Shown: positions 9,113 to 19,774, counted from the stretch's first letter. The stretch is DNA of 64,000 nt from Dyella jiangningensis (GCF_003264855.1 NZ_NFZS01000004.1:310001-374000), one strand, 5' to 3'. Translations and numbers: made by a program. The notes: generated by a model from the sequence alone, not told the origin.

Positions 9113-10429
9113 TCAGGGGTTGTAGTTGCGCACCGAAACCAACGCGATGAACTCACGGCGCAGCTTCTGATTCACGAAGCCCTGCGCTGAGGGAGTCACC
9201 CGACGACCTGACGCATCGGGCGAAGCCGGCGCCGAGATGCCGTCGATCTGATAGGCATACATCTGCTCGCGCGGCGTAAGGGTGTAGAGCGGTTTTTCGG
9301 CTGCCATGAGCAGGTGCACCTCGATGGTCTTCACTGCGCGCCAGAGACAGCCGGGGTCGCGCTCCAGGGGCAGCGGCACGGAAGGCGGACAGGCAATCGT
9401 CGCGCCGGCATTGCTGTCGACCTCGGCGGCGGAGAGATAGCGCGTATGGCCATTGCCGTCTTCAACGCCGTAGAGAAAGTCGAGGCGCTCCACGCCACGC
9501 ACCATTTCCTGGCTTCCGGTCCGATCCTTGCGAATCAACGCGCCCGTAGTGGTGCCGTCATCGTTGGCGACCACTTTCACGAAGTAGGTCAGCGTGGCGA
9601 AGTCCTTGTTGAAATCGAAAAGTCTCGGTGCTGCCTGGCTCGAACGGGCCACCGGCGCCGTGAAGTTCTGGCTGGGGTCGGGCGTCAGGTCGGGCTTGCC
9701 GCTGACCGCAAAGACCTGCCCGCCGGAGCAGTCCGACAGCATGACCAGGTCACTGGGTTCCAGGTCGGTAAGCGGCGGCTCTCCGCTCGCGGGCGCAAGG
9801 TGAATCGACGTGATGCTTCCGGCGGTGTCGGTGACCACATAGCTGCTTGCCCCCAACGCCCAGCCCCGCGAGCCATCCACGTACCGCAGCGTCAACACGC
9901 CGGTTCCCAGCGCACGGTGGTCGACAGACTTGCCCATCGATGGCAGCACGGACGTCGGTGGATCGATGGGTGAGCAGGTCGTGCTGCTGCAGTCATATCC
10001 GCGCATCCAGAAGAAAGAGGGCAACGAATAAGGCGCCGTCGGAGCGCTGGGGTAGGTGTTGCTGCCGGACGTCGCCCCCCAACGTGTGGTGAGATCGCTC
10101 GCACCTAGTGCCGCCTGAAGGTTTCTTGCGTAGACCACCGGCGCGCGCAACCCATCTAGGCTCAGCCCGCTGCTGGTGGTCGACGCGGTACCGCCGGTGG
10201 AAGTGCAGTACTGCGCATTCGCCATGCGCAGGTCGTCCACGATCCGCCCGATCGCGTAGCGCCCTCCCTCCTGAACCTGCGCGAGCTGGCCCTGCGCGCG
10301 GCTGCTGGCCGACGTCGACAGGAAAACGCTCACGATGCCGGCGGAAACCAGCAGCCCGAGCACCATCGCCACCATGAGCTCGATCAGCGACAAGCCCGCG
10401 ACATGGCGACGGTCTGCAGGGCCGATCAT
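9113..10429 (-). CDS. pilW: Type IV minor pilin PilW
   Basis: 438-residue PilW-family minor pilin. The start at 10429 gives MIGPADRRHVAG followed by LSLIELMVAMVLGLLVSAG, a prepilin leader with glycine at -1 and glutamate at +5. This start overlaps the pilV stop as ATGA, indicating translational coupling; the longer frame to 10504 would run inside pilV. It is larger than ordinary pilins, as expected for PilW. Paired cysteines (CSSTTCS near residue 150) are visible in the head domain. Expected role: a core component of the PilVWX-PilE/PilY1 complex. Confidence 0.9.
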   Translation of the reverse strand: MIGPADRRHVAGLSLIELMVAMVLGLLVSAGIVSVFLSTSASSRAQGQLAQVQEGGRYAIGRIVDDLRMANAQYCTSTGGTASTTSSGLSLDGLRAPVVYARNLQAALGASDLTTRWGATSGSNTYPSAPTAPYSLPSFFWMRGYDCSSTTCSPIDPPTSVLPSMGKSVDHRALGTGVLTLRYVDGSRGWALGASSYVVTDTAGSITSIHLAPASGEPPLTDLEPSDLVMLSDCSGGQVFAVSGKPDLTPDPSQNFTAPVARSSQAAPRLFDFNKDFATLTYFVKVVANDDGTTTGALIRKDRTGSQEMVRGVERLDFLYGVEDGNGHTRYLSAAEVDSNAGATIACPPSVPLPLERDPGCLWRAVKTIEVHLLMAAEKPLYTLTPREQMYAYQIDGISAPASPDASGRRVTPSAQGFVNQKLRREFIALVSVRNYNP

Positions 10430-10956
10430 GGCTGGAACTCCCATGCAAACAGCTGGCTCGCCGCATCGGCGTGCTGGCGATCCCCTGCCCCGCGCTCGGT
10501 CCACGACACGGTCATCCTGCAGCTGCCACCGTAAGGCGGTCGCTGACCGATCTGGGCCGACGGGTTATAGCCCACCGCATTCATGCCTCGGCATTGGATG
10601 CGGGCGCTGGCGTCGGGCAGCTGGCTATCGAGCAGGCGACTCCACAGCACCTTATCCCGTTCAGCCACTGCTGCGGGGCCGCAGGGTGTCTGCGCGTCGC
10701 AACTTGTCGATCCACTGCTGACCGGATAGTCATCGCTGTTGTAGTCGCCGCTCCACACACCGACCGGATTCGCCCGCATGCGATCGGCCATGTTGTTCGC
10801 CAGATACGCCACCTGCGTTCGCAGATAGGCGGTTTGGTTGGATCGCGCCGACATCACCATCATGCCCGCGTGACCCACCAGGCCGATGCTGAACACGAAG
10901 ACCGCGACTAGCACTTCGATCAGCGATACACCGCGCTGGTATTGCTGGCCATCCAT
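10426..10956 (-). CDS. pilV: Type IV minor pilin PilV
   Basis: 176-residue PilV-family minor pilin. The leader MDGQQYQRG is followed by VSLIEVLVAVFVFSIGLVG, with glycine -1 and glutamate +5. GGGAG lies about 8 nt before the ATG. It is the first gene of the reverse-strand minor-pilin operon (pilV-pilW-pilX-pilY1-pilE-fimT), so the operon promoter should be in the non-coding region above 10956. Inside the region, a perfect palindrome is present at 11095-11108. No fimU/fimT gene precedes it, unlike the usual arrangement. Confidence 0.9.
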   Translation of the reverse strand: MDGQQYQRGVSLIEVLVAVFVFSIGLVGHAGMMVMSARSNQTAYLRTQVAYLANNMADRMRANPVGVWSGDYNSDDYPVSSGSTSCDAQTPCGPAAVAERDKVLWSRLLDSQLPDASARIQCRGMNAVGYNPSAQIGQRPPYGGSCRMTVSWTERGAGDRQHADAASQLFAWEFQP

Positions 10957-11094
10957 GACCGTAGCTCCCGTAACCTGGGAAAACTCTATGGTTCATGCTC
11001 TCCGGGGAACGCTGTCGCACCGACGAGCGGCGAGAAAAAGCAGACGAATGGCGCGCGCCACGGCCGATTCCATTGCGCTCGTCAGACGGCTGCG

Positions 11095-11108
11095 ACGTGG
11101 CGCCACGT
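11095..11108. promoter_or_regulatory. 14-bp perfect palindrome upstream of pilV
   Basis: ACGTGGCGCCACGT is fully self-complementary and lies about 140 bp before the pilV start. It could be an operator for the pilus operon. The sequence alone does not identify a regulator. Confidence 0.3.
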
Positions 11109-11345
11109 GAAGCTGGTCTTCTGCGACAAGCGCGCGCATGGACATGTACGGATTGCCGCGCCTGGCGCCTACATGCCATCGAGTGACGACACGAGTAGGC
11201 AAGCACGCCATGGTGTGGTTGATCTTTACGGCACCCGGCTACAGGCGAATGCATGAGCCGCGCTCAAGGGAGTGCTACCGTCAGCAGCTGTGATCGACAA
11301 CCATGTGTTTGAGTTGGAGGTTGTGGAAGGCTGAGGCACGCGGAA

Positions 11346-11369
11346 TCGCGCACTGGGTGCGCTCCTACA
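11346..11369 (-). repeat. Family-A palindromic repeat, solitary copy
   Basis: One exact 24-base arm of the family that reads TGTAGGAGCGCACCCAG... on the reverse strand. The same arm occurs as inverted pairs at 17842, 20273, 29118 and 33723, but no partner arm is found nearby here. A singlet suggests that one half of a pair was lost or never formed. Confidence 0.85.
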
Positions 11370-11489
11370 GGGGTGCCGCTCTTGATTGGGAGCGCGCCTG
11401 AGTGATGTCGCACATGCATCGATTTGGCCTCGATAGGCGCGCAGTCCTCATTCGATCGGCCACTTGCAGAATGGCCGCGATGGAAGAGG

Positions 11490-11714
11490 CTATCGATCGA
11501 CCTGCCGCATCCACTCCAGCCCACGCAGCACCGAAGCTTCGATGGCGGTCTCAACCAGGGATGGCGGCCAGTCGCCGACATAAGTGGACCCGTCGATGCT
11601 CTGCACGCAAAACCCGTCCGTCATGGTCGCGATCCAGATCGCGTCGCCATGAACGCCGCTCTCATACAAGATGCGGACTTGCGCTCCCCGAAAATCGCAG
11701 GAGAACGACGGCAT
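11490..11714 (-). CDS. Small hypothetical protein, 74 residues
   Basis: I do not recognise the family. The product is a small soluble, slightly acidic protein with no membrane segment or signal peptide; the C-terminal half contains SIDGSTYVGDWPP and a helix-like SLVETAIEASVLRGLEWMRQ. Support for it being real comes from a ribosome site (GGAAGGTG, about 9 nt before the ATG), codon usage resembling neighbouring genes, and a protein-like composition unlike the arginine/serine-rich shadow frames overlapping it. It stands alone between the pilus operon and tRNA-Thr. Confidence 0.55.
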   Translation of the reverse strand: MPSFSCDFRGAQVRILYESGVHGDAIWIATMTDGFCVQSIDGSTYVGDWPPSLVETAIEASVLRGLEWMRQVDR

Positions 11715-12032
11715 GCGGCATCACACCTTCCCCTGACTTTCATCATCGTCTGCCCGCTTGGTGAATGCTGCAAGTCGACCGTTTGGCAGACCAAGAACAG
11801 CAGGGCGCCACCAAACTTCGACTGGCTGCCGGCAAAAGGGCGCCCTTCCCGATGACCTTGCGAACGAGTCACTAACCGCGGCATGGCGCGGTGAGATCAC
11901 TGCGCGGCCATGGGGGAAATCGACCTCGGCTACTACTAGCGGTTGACCCGCGTCGACTAGACAAGCGGATCCGCCAAAAACAAAACAGCGCCATACGCTG
12001 CAATGCGTATGACGCTGTTTTTATTCGGATAC
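11715..12032. other. Non-coding interval before tRNA-Thr
   Basis: No credible coding sequence. The right end holds the tRNA-Thr terminator at 11975-12021. The remainder includes the upstream region of the small hypothetical gene, and I see nothing further in it. Confidence 0.5.
11975..12021 (-). terminator. Rho-independent terminator of tRNA-Thr
   Basis: On the reverse strand a hairpin with arms AACAGCGTCATACGC and GCGTATGGCGCTGTT (one mismatched pair in the stem) is followed by TTGTTTTT. It starts 12 nt after the tRNA 3' end, the expected place for a monocistronic tRNA terminator. Confidence 0.85.
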
Positions 12033-12108
12033 TGGTGCCGGAAACAGGAGTCGAACCTGCGACCTACGCATTACGAATGCGCCGCTCTACCAACTGAGCT
12101 ATTCCGGC
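12033..12108 (-). tRNA. tRNA-Thr (anticodon CGT)
   Basis: 76-nt tRNA on the reverse strand with encoded CCA. Acceptor arms are GCCGGAA and TTCCGGC, the D-arm contains AGCTCAGTTGGTAGAGC, the anticodon stem GCGCA/TGCGT encloses loop TTCGTAA with anticodon CGT, and the T-arm contains GGTTCGACTCC. It is transcribed from its own promoter right after ispH and has its own terminator. It reads ACG threonine codons, frequent in a GC-rich genome. Confidence 0.97.
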
Positions 12109-12120
12109 GAGGAACCGCTA

Positions 12121-12149
12121 ATTCTACGGAGGCAGGAGGGGGTGTGCAA
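12121..12149 (-). promoter_or_regulatory. Sigma70-type promoter of tRNA-Thr
   Basis: On the reverse strand TTGCAC (12144-12149), a 17-nt spacer and TAGAAT (12121-12126) form a good sigma70 match. The predicted start is a few bases before the tRNA 5' end at 12108. It begins just past the ispH stop codon. Confidence 0.75.
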
Positions 12150-12153
12150 GCTG

Positions 12154-13113
<960 letters not shown>

Positions 13114-13191
13114 GGACGCTCCGGGCCCGACTGGGCCTAATGGCAGACGGCCATTATCGCATGCCCGGTCCCATGGGACGTGACAGTACGT

Positions 13192-13686
13192 TCAGGCCCT
13201 GGATTTGCCGGCAAACAGGCCGAAAACGACGAGCGCAACCGCACCGACGGTGATGCCGCAATCGGCCACGTTGAACACCGGGTAGCTCCACTCGCGGTAG
13301 TACACCTGGATGAAATCGGTCACCTGGGCCGCGTGCAGGCGGTCGATGAGATTGCCCAGTGCGCCGCCCACGATCAGGGCCAACGGCATCGCTGTCTTCC
13401 AGTCGTTACGCGGGGTGCGATGCAGCCACACCACCAGCACCCCGCTGATCACGACCGCCAGCAATACGAAAAACCAGCGCTGCCAGCCATCGCTGCTGGC
13501 GAGGAAGCTGAAGGCGGCGCCGGTGTTGAACGCCAGCGTCCAGTTGAGGAAACCGGGAATCACCGGGTGCGGCAGGCCAGCCGGCTGCAGTGCGGTGAGC
13601 GCCCACCACTTGCTCAGCTGGTCGAGAGCGATGACGACCACCGAGAGCAGTAGCCAGGAAAGGGCGTTGGATTTGGGTTTCATCAT
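13192..13686 (-). CDS. lspA: Lipoprotein signal peptidase II
   Basis: 164-residue inner-membrane aspartyl protease that removes prolipoprotein signal peptides after lipidation. Four hydrophobic segments are visible. The two catalytic aspartates lie in GNLIDRLH and FNVADCGI, in the family order. A double ATG (MMKPK) begins the frame. It is downstream of ileS on the same strand, but about 180 bp of family-C palindromic repeat separates them, so ileS and lspA may be less tightly coupled than in E. coli, where they are nearly contiguous. Confidence 0.96.
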   Translation of the reverse strand: MMKPKSNALSWLLLSVVVIALDQLSKWWALTALQPAGLPHPVIPGFLNWTLAFNTGAAFSFLASSDGWQRWFFVLLAVVISGVLVVWLHRTPRNDWKTAMPLALIVGGALGNLIDRLHAAQVTDFIQVYYREWSYPVFNVADCGITVGAVALVVFGLFAGKSRA

Positions 13687-13708
13687 GGGTCAATCTTGCC
13701 TGGAAGCT

Positions 13709-13846
13709 CCCTCTCCCCTCCGGGGAGAGGGTTGGGGTGAGGGGACAATCTCGCGACTGGTTGGGTACGGAGCGACGCTTGCCCTTTTTGAGCTCTATCG
13801 CGAGCACCCGCCCCTCACCTCAGTCCTCTCCCCGGCGGGGAGAGGA
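13709..13846. repeat. Family-C palindromic repeat pair (lspA-ileS gap)
   Basis: Two inverted copies of an element with a CCTCTCCCC...GGGGAGAGG core hairpin and a GGGTGAGGGG tail: 13709-13744, and 13811-13846 as reverse complement. The copies are imperfect. The unit resembles REP-type intergenic repeats common in Xanthomonadales. It fills most of the interval between lspA and ileS. Confidence 0.75.
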
Positions 13847-13864
13847 AGAAGTGAAGTACTGGCG

Positions 13865-16732
13865 TCAGAACCAGCGCCTGTCCTCGCCCGGACCTTCGAC
13901 GTTGCTGATGCAGCGATCGCAGAGCTCCGGATGGTTCCCATGCGTGCCCACGTCATCGCGACGATGCCAGCAGCGCACGCACTTGGCGGCATCGCTGACG
14001 GTTGCCGAGACCCACACGTCCGCGCCTTCCAGCTCGGTCAGCACGGCATCGGCCGGCTGGCCACCGGCCAGGTCCAGGCGCAGGTCGGAGGTGATGAAGA
14101 AGAAGCGCAGCTCCGAGGCCGCCGGCTGGTAGCGTGCGACGATCGCCGGATCGGCATGGATCGCCAGCTTCGCTTCCAGCGAGGCGCCGATCTGCTCGCC
14201 TTTGCGCATGCCTTCGAGCACGCGCGAGGCGGTCTCGCGGATCGCAAGCAGGTCGGACCAGTAGCGGCGCTGCTCCGGCGAACCCTGCGTGGCGGCCAGG
14301 CCTTCGTACCAGGTTTCGAACAGCACGCTCTCGCTGCGCTCGCCTGGCAGGTACTGCCAGATTTCCTCGGCGGTGAAGCTCAGCACCGGCGCCAGCCAGC
14401 GCACCAGCGCCTCGGCGATACGGTACATCGCGCTCTGCGCGCTGCGGCGACCGTGGCTGTCGGTCGGCATCGTGTAGAGACGGTCCTTGGTGATGTCCAG
14501 GTACAGCGCGCCCAGCTCGTTGGTGCAGAAGTTCTGCACGCGCTGGACGATTTCCGGGAAGTCGTAGCGGTCGTACGCCGCCATCACCGCCTGCTGCACG
14601 TCGTACGCCTGCTGCACCGCCCACTGATCGAGCAACAGGCTCTCTTCCACTGGCACCAGGTGCTTGGCGGGATCGAAGCCGTCGAGGTTGCCGAGCAGGA
14701 AACGGGCGGTGTTGCGGATGCGGCGATACGTATCCGACACGCGCTTCAAGATCTCGTCCGACAGCGACATCTCGTTGCGGTAGTCGGTCGAGCAGATCCA
14801 CAGCCGCAGGATGTCCGCGCCCAGGTTCTTCATGATGTCCTGCGGCTCGATGCCGTTGCCCAGCGACTTGGACATCTTGCGGCCCTGCGCATCCACGGTG
14901 AAGCCGTGGGTGAGCACGTCGTTGTACGGCGCCCTGGCGAACATGGCCGACGAAGTGAGCAAGGACGACTGGAACCAGCCGCGATGCTGGTCCGAGCCTT
15001 CCAGGTACATCACCTTGTAGCTCGATGCCTTGCCCTGCTGCAGTTCGGCGCGCTGGCCGACCACGGCGAAGTGGCTGACGCCGGAATCGAACCACACGTC
15101 GAGCACGTCGAGGACTTTTTCATAATCCTTGGCCTGGTCGCCGAGCAGCTCGGCTGCATCCAGCGCGTACCACGCGTCGATGCCGCCCTGCTCCACGCGC
15201 TTGGCCACCTGCTCCAGCAGCGCGACGGAATCCGGATGCGGTTCCTGCGTGCCCTTGTGGATGAACAGCGCGATCGGCACACCCCAGGTGCGCTGGCGCG
15301 AGATGCACCAGTCGGGACGATCGCCCACCATGCCGGCGATGCGCTCCTCGCCCCAGCCCGGCACCCAGCGCACGTGCTTGATCGCATCGAGCGCGGTCGG
15401 GCGCAGGCCTTCCTTCTCCATGCTGATGAACCACTGCGGCGTGGTGCGGAAGATCACCGGCGTCTTGTGACGCCAGCAATGCGGGTAGCTGTGTTCGATC
15501 TTCGCGAAGGCCAGCAGCACGCCGCGGCGACGCAGCAGCTCGACGATCTCGTCGTTGGCCTTCCACAAGTGCTTGCCTGCGATCACCGTGCCGTCGAGCG
15601 CGGCCGGCGTATCGGCACGGTAGGTGCCGCGCGCCTCGGTGTAGTTGAGCGTCTCGATACCGTACTTGCGCGAGACGACGAAGTCTTCCACGCCATGGTC
15701 GGGCGAGGTGTGCACGGCGCCAGTGCCGTCTTCGGCCGACACATGGTCGCCGATCAGCACGGGCACTTCGCGTGCATAGAACGGATGCTTCAGCAGCACG
15801 CCTTCCAGTGACTGGCCGGCGACGTGGCCAAGCACCTTCGCCTCGCCGTCGATGCCATAGCGCTGCGCGACCTTTTCGACGAGTGCGCTGGCAACGACCA
15901 GCAGCACGCGATGTCCGTCGCGCGACGGGCCTTCGATCAGCGCGTACTCGAGTTCGCCACCCAGCGACACGGCCAAGCTTTCCGGCAGCGTCCACGGCGT
16001 GGTGGTCCAGATCGGGATGGCGACGATGGCGTTGCCCGCATCCACGCCGAACTTCTGCGCGAGCGCCTTCGCGTCCACCGCGTCGTAGGCGACGTCCACC
16101 GCCGGCGAGGTCTTGTCGGCATATTCGATCTCGGCTTCAGCCAGCGCCGAGCCGCAATCGAAGCACCAGTACACCGGCTTGGCGCCGCGCACGACGTGAC
16201 CGTTGCCGACGATCTTCGCCAGCGCGCGCACCATGTCGGCTTCGTACTTGAAGTCCATGGTGCGGTACGGGTTCTCCCAATCGCCCAGCACGCCCAGGCG
16301 CTTGAAGTCGGTGCGCTGCAGGTCGATCTGCTGCTGGGCGTATTCGCGGCACTTCTGGCGGAACGCGGCGGCATCGAGCTTGTCCCCCACGCGGCCGAAC
16401 TTCTTTTCCACCGCCACTTCGATCGGCAGGCCGTGGCAATCCCAGCCCGGCACGTACGGCGCGCGATAGCCGGCCAGCAGGCGCGACTTCACCACCACGT
16501 CCTTGAGCACCTTGTTCACCGCATGGCCCAGGTGGATCGCGCCGTTGGCGTACGGCGGGCCGTCGTGCAGCACGAACACCTTGTCGCGGTTGGCCGCGCG
16601 CTCCTGGATCTGCACGTAGCGGTTCACCTGTTGCCAGTCGGCCAGCCACTTGGGCTCGCGCTTGGGCAGGTCGCCGCGCATCGGGAATTCCGTCTGCGGC
16701 AGGTTGATGGTGTTCTTGTAGTCCTGGGTCAT
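13865..16732 (-). CDS. ileS: Isoleucyl-tRNA synthetase
   Basis: 955-residue class I aminoacyl-tRNA synthetase charging tRNA-Ile. The ATP-binding HIGH motif is present as HLGH in [11 protein letters not shown] (about residue 67), and KMSKSLGNG lies in the second half of the catalytic domain. An editing domain lies between them, and the C-terminal zinc knuckle is visible ([12 protein letters not shown] and CDRCI). Length and domain order are those of bacterial IleS of the proteobacterial type. It lies between ribF and lspA in the conserved order. Long open frames on the forward strand here are shadows. Confidence 0.98.
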   Translation of the reverse strand: MTQDYKNTINLPQTEFPMRGDLPKREPKWLADWQQVNRYVQIQERAANRDKVFVLHDGPPYANGAIHLGHAVNKVLKDVVVKSRLLAGYRAPYVPGWDCHGLPIEVAVEKKFGRVGDKLDAAAFRQKCREYAQQQIDLQRTDFKRLGVLGDWENPYRTMDFKYEADMVRALAKIVGNGHVVRGAKPVYWCFDCGSALAEAEIEYADKTSPAVDVAYDAVDAKALAQKFGVDAGNAIVAIPIWTTTPWTLPESLAVSLGGELEYALIEGPSRDGHRVLLVVASALVEKVAQRYGIDGEAKVLGHVAGQSLEGVLLKHPFYAREVPVLIGDHVSAEDGTGAVHTSPDHGVEDFVVSRKYGIETLNYTEARGTYRADTPAALDGTVIAGKHLWKANDEIVELLRRRGVLLAFAKIEHSYPHCWRHKTPVIFRTTPQWFISMEKEGLRPTALDAIKHVRWVPGWGEERIAGMVGDRPDWCISRQRTWGVPIALFIHKGTQEPHPDSVALLEQVAKRVEQGGIDAWYALDAAELLGDQAKDYEKVLDVLDVWFDSGVSHFAVVGQRAELQQGKASSYKVMYLEGSDQHRGWFQSSLLTSSAMFARAPYNDVLTHGFTVDAQGRKMSKSLGNGIEPQDIMKNLGADILRLWICSTDYRNEMSLSDEILKRVSDTYRRIRNTARFLLGNLDGFDPAKHLVPVEESLLLDQWAVQQAYDVQQAVMAAYDRYDFPEIVQRVQNFCTNELGALYLDITKDRLYTMPTDSHGRRSAQSAMYRIAEALVRWLAPVLSFTAEEIWQYLPGERSESVLFETWYEGLAATQGSPEQRRYWSDLLAIRETASRVLEGMRKGEQIGASLEAKLAIHADPAIVARYQPAASELRFFFITSDLRLDLAGGQPADAVLTELEGADVWVSATVSDAAKCVRCWHRRDDVGTHGNHPELCDRCISNVEGPGEDRRWF

Positions 16733-16840
16733 TGCCTGGGGATGCTCTGATCGGGGTCTGGCGCGGCCTGGCGGGCGCCCTTGTTGCCTGGCGCCGCCAT
16801 GGACACGGCGGAAACGCCAACGTTACCGGATTTGGGGCCG

Positions 16841-17791
16841 TTACGCCTCGCTGAGGCGCGGATTCATGCCCAACAGTTCGCGCGCCTGGCGGGCGTCTTT
16901 GGCCATCTGGACGGTCAAATCGTCCAGGTTGTCGAATTTCTGCTCGTCACGCAGCTTGGCCACGAACTCCACCGCCATGCGCTGGCCGTAGAGGTCGCCT
17001 TCGAAGTCGAACAGATGGACCTCCAGCAGCGGCTCGGGCACCTCGTTCACCGTGGGCCGTACGCCGAGGCTGGCCACGCCTGGCCAGCTGCATTCGCTCT
17101 CGCCCAGGCCCACGCGCACCGCGAAGATGCCGTGGACGGGGCTGGATCGATCACGCAGATGGATATTGGCGGTGGGGTAACCCAGCTGCCGGCCCAACTG
17201 CTTGCCGTACTCGATCTTGCCTTCGATGACGAAGGGACGACCGAGCAGCGGTGTCGCACCGGCGAACTCGCCGGCGGCCAGCAACATGCGGACGCGGGTG
17301 GCCGAGACGCGCGCGCCTTCGAGCAGCACGGCCGGCATGGTGCGTGCGGTGAAGCCGAGTTCGCTGCCCATGTTTTCGAGCAGCGCCACGTCGCCCGCAC
17401 GCTTGTTCCCGAAACGGAAATCGCCTCCCACCCAGACCTCACGCGCCGCGAGGCGCTCGACCAGCACACGGCGCACGAAATCCTCGGCGGACATGGCGGT
17501 CAACGCGTGGTTGAAGCGCAGCAGCAGTACGTGCTCCATGCCGGCCGCATGGAAACCGCGCAACTTTTCACGCACGCTGGACAGGCGCGCCACCGGTTCA
17601 GGCGAAAAGAACGCCCGCGGAAGCGGCTCGAAACTCACCACCACCGGCGTGAGTCCGAGCGTCGAAGCCCGCTCGCGGACCTCCGCAAGCAAGGCCTGGT
17701 GACCACGATGCAGCCCATCGAACGCCCCGACGGCCACCACACTGCCACCCGGCGCCAGGCAAGGGCCGGCGACATCCCTGGAAAGTCTCAT
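16841..17791 (-). CDS. ribF: Bifunctional riboflavin kinase / FAD synthetase
   Basis: 316-residue RibF, which phosphorylates riboflavin to FMN and adenylates FMN to FAD. The N-terminal nucleotidyltransferase has VGAFDGLHRGH (HxGH motif, about residue 20), and the C-terminal kinase has the PTAN motif in GYPTANIHL. The start is set at the second of two adjacent ATGs (MRLSRD...), matching the usual MKL... start; the frame continues upstream into a family-A repeat and is unlikely to be translated there. It precedes ileS, as in E. coli. Confidence 0.96.
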   Translation of the reverse strand: MRLSRDVAGPCLAPGGSVVAVGAFDGLHRGHQALLAEVRERASTLGLTPVVVSFEPLPRAFFSPEPVARLSSVREKLRGFHAAGMEHVLLLRFNHALTAMSAEDFVRRVLVERLAAREVWVGGDFRFGNKRAGDVALLENMGSELGFTARTMPAVLLEGARVSATRVRMLLAAGEFAGATPLLGRPFVIEGKIEYGKQLGRQLGYPTANIHLRDRSSPVHGIFAVRVGLGESECSWPGVASLGVRPTVNEVPEPLLEVHLFDFEGDLYGQRMAVEFVAKLRDEQKFDNLDDLTVQMAKDARQARELLGMNPRLSEA

Positions 17792-17841
17792 CATCGGGCG
17801 AGTATAGCGGGTGAGCGCCACCTTCCCTGCTTCTGCCTCTC

Positions 17842-17952
17842 TGTAGGAGCGCACCCAGTGCGCGATCTGCGCATGATCGAAAACGGGTCTGCCCGGGTGA
17901 CCTATCGCCCGGGGGTTCTGAACGGCGATCGCGCACTGGGTGCGCTCCTACA
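17842..17952. repeat. Family-A palindromic repeat pair (murJ-ribF gap)
   Basis: Perfect 25-bp inverted repeat: left arm 17842-17866 beginning TGTAGGAGCGCACCCAG, right arm 17928-17952 its exact reverse complement, separated by 61 bp. It lies between murJ and ribF on their shared transcript strand. Each arm also contains a smaller GCGCAC...GTGCGC palindrome. Confidence 0.9.
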
Positions 17953-17969
17953 AGGCGTCGTCAGACGGC

Positions 17970-19577
17970 TCAGGCGCCGCGCAGCTCACGCATGCGGAAG
18001 CCCGCCGCGAACAGGGTCACCACATAGGCACCGCCGCCCGCCAGCACCAGCACGGCCAGGCGCCATACGCGGGTCCACTTCTCGACAGCCGTCCAATCCG
18101 GCCAGCACCACATGCCGAGCAGCAGCACGGCAATCATGACCGCGCAGGCGATCACCAGACGGAACATGTGGCGAGCCCAACCGGGCTGGCGCTGATAAAC
18201 ACCGGCCTGCTTCAGCCACCGCCACAACAGGCCCAGGTTGATATAGCTGGCCAACGCACTGGCCATGCCCAGTGCCATGTGCAGGCCCGGCACGGCGGCG
18301 ATGCCGTCCATCCAGGGCAGCTGGCGCTGCTCGGGTGTGGCCCACAGCGTGAACAGCATCGCCACGAACACCACATTGAGCACCATGTTCGCCACCAGCG
18401 AGGCCACGCCCGCACGCACCGGCGTGCGGGTGTCCTGGCGCGCATAGAACGCCGGCAGGGCGACCTTCACCAGCGCGAAGGCCGGCAGGCCGAAGCTCAA
18501 CGCCGTGATGGACAGCGTCGCCATACGGGTATCGAACGGCGTGAACTGGCCATGCTGGAACAGCGTGGCCACCAGCGGACGCGCCAGCAGCATCAGCGCG
18601 AACATCGCGGGGACGGCGATCAGCAGCGTGATGCGCAGGCCCCAGTCCAGCGCCTTGGAGAAACCGTCCTTGTCGGTGGTGACGTGGTGGCGCGACAGCG
18701 ACGGCAGGATCACCGTGCCCAGCGCCACGCCGAACAGGCCCAGCGGCAGCTCCAGGAAGCGATCAGCCTGCGACAGCCAGCTTTGCGAGCCGGTCATCAG
18801 GTAGGCGGCGATCACCGTGTCCAGCAGCAGGTTCACCTGGGCCACCGAGGAGCCGAACAGGGTCGGCACCATCAGCCGCAGGATGCGGCGCACGTCCGGA
18901 TGGCTCCAGCCCCAGCGCGGCAGGGTCAGCAGGTTCAGGCCCTTCAGCGACGGCAGCTGGAACAGCAACTGCAGGACGCCAGCCGCCAGGATGGCCCAGC
19001 CCATCGCCATGATCGGCGGGTTCAGGTAGCGCGATAGCCACAGCGCGCCACTGATCATGCAGAGGTTGAGGATCACCGGCGTCAGCGCCGGCAGCGCGAA
19101 GCGATGGAAGCTGTTGAGCGCCCCGCCGCACAGCGCCGTCAGGGACACGAACAGCAGGAACGGAAAGGTCAGGCGCAGCAGCTGGGTGGTCAGCGCGAAC
19201 TTCTCCGGCGTATCCGCCGCGCCCTGCGAGAACAGCGAAGCCACCTGCGGCGCGAAGATCACGCCCAACGCCGTGATCACCAGCAGCACGCCGCCCAGCG
19301 TGCCCGAGACGCGCGCCATCAGCTCCTTCAGGTCGTCGTGGCTGCGCTTCTCCTTCACCTCGGTGAACACGGGCACGAAGGCCGTGGAGAACGAGCCTTC
19401 CGCAAACAGGCGGCGCATGAAGTTGGGAATGCGGAAAGCCACCCAGAACGCATCCGTGGCCGCGTTGGCGCCGAACGTCGCATTGATGGACATGTCCCGG
19501 ACCAGACCGAGCACGCGCGAGATCATGGTCATGCTGCTGAAGGACAGGAGCCCGCGGAACATGCTGGGAGACTTCAT
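17970..19577 (-). CDS. murJ: Lipid II flippase MurJ
   Basis: 535-residue polytopic membrane protein of the MviN/MurJ family in the MOP superfamily, with about 14 hydrophobic segments. It moves lipid II from the cytoplasmic to the periplasmic face for peptidoglycan synthesis. The N-terminal RGLLSFSSMTMISRVLGLVRD region is the family signature, and arginines and acidic residues expected in the central cavity are present in the first helices (about residues 16-30). Divergent from rpsT, as in many gammaproteobacteria, and followed by ribF-ileS-lspA. Confidence 0.96.
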   Translation of the reverse strand: MKSPSMFRGLLSFSSMTMISRVLGLVRDMSINATFGANAATDAFWVAFRIPNFMRRLFAEGSFSTAFVPVFTEVKEKRSHDDLKELMARVSGTLGGVLLVITALGVIFAPQVASLFSQGAADTPEKFALTTQLLRLTFPFLLFVSLTALCGGALNSFHRFALPALTPVILNLCMISGALWLSRYLNPPIMAMGWAILAAGVLQLLFQLPSLKGLNLLTLPRWGWSHPDVRRILRLMVPTLFGSSVAQVNLLLDTVIAAYLMTGSQSWLSQADRFLELPLGLFGVALGTVILPSLSRHHVTTDKDGFSKALDWGLRITLLIAVPAMFALMLLARPLVATLFQHGQFTPFDTRMATLSITALSFGLPAFALVKVALPAFYARQDTRTPVRAGVASLVANMVLNVVFVAMLFTLWATPEQRQLPWMDGIAAVPGLHMALGMASALASYINLGLLWRWLKQAGVYQRQPGWARHMFRLVIACAVMIAVLLLGMWCWPDWTAVEKWTRVWRLAVLVLAGGGAYVVTLFAAGFRMRELRGA

Positions 19578-19774
19578 GCGTGGAAACAGTGCCTTTTCTG
19601 GTGAGACGCTGCGGGCACGGATCGCCCTGCCCGGGCCGAAAGGCGCGTAGTGTGACAGCCGCCCGAGCCAAGTTCACGGCCCGGGCGTGGCATAATCGGG
19701 GCTGGTTCATCCGAGCCATCGCCCACCGCAGCGACGTCTGGCGCCCATTGGCGCCTTGACAAACAGCTAAGCTG

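Larger units (their letters stand above)
10957..11489. other. Non-coding interval upstream of pilV
   Basis: No convincing coding region in either strand; the open frames here lack ribosome sites and family resemblance and look like GC-rich noise. It should carry the pilV operon promoter, but I could not identify a good sigma70 or sigma54 match. It contains the 14-bp perfect palindrome ACGTGGCGCCACGT (11095-11108) and one solitary family-A repeat (11346-11369). Confidence 0.6.

Noticed and set aside
10730-11254. 174-codon open frame overlapping pilV upstream
   Set aside because: Different frame from pilV, no ribosome site, low-complexity Arg/Ser composition.
11264-11884. Several overlapping small frames in the pilV-tRNA-Thr gap, other than 11490-11714
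   Set aside because: No credible start, family or composition; they read through a family-A repeat or overlap the better frame.
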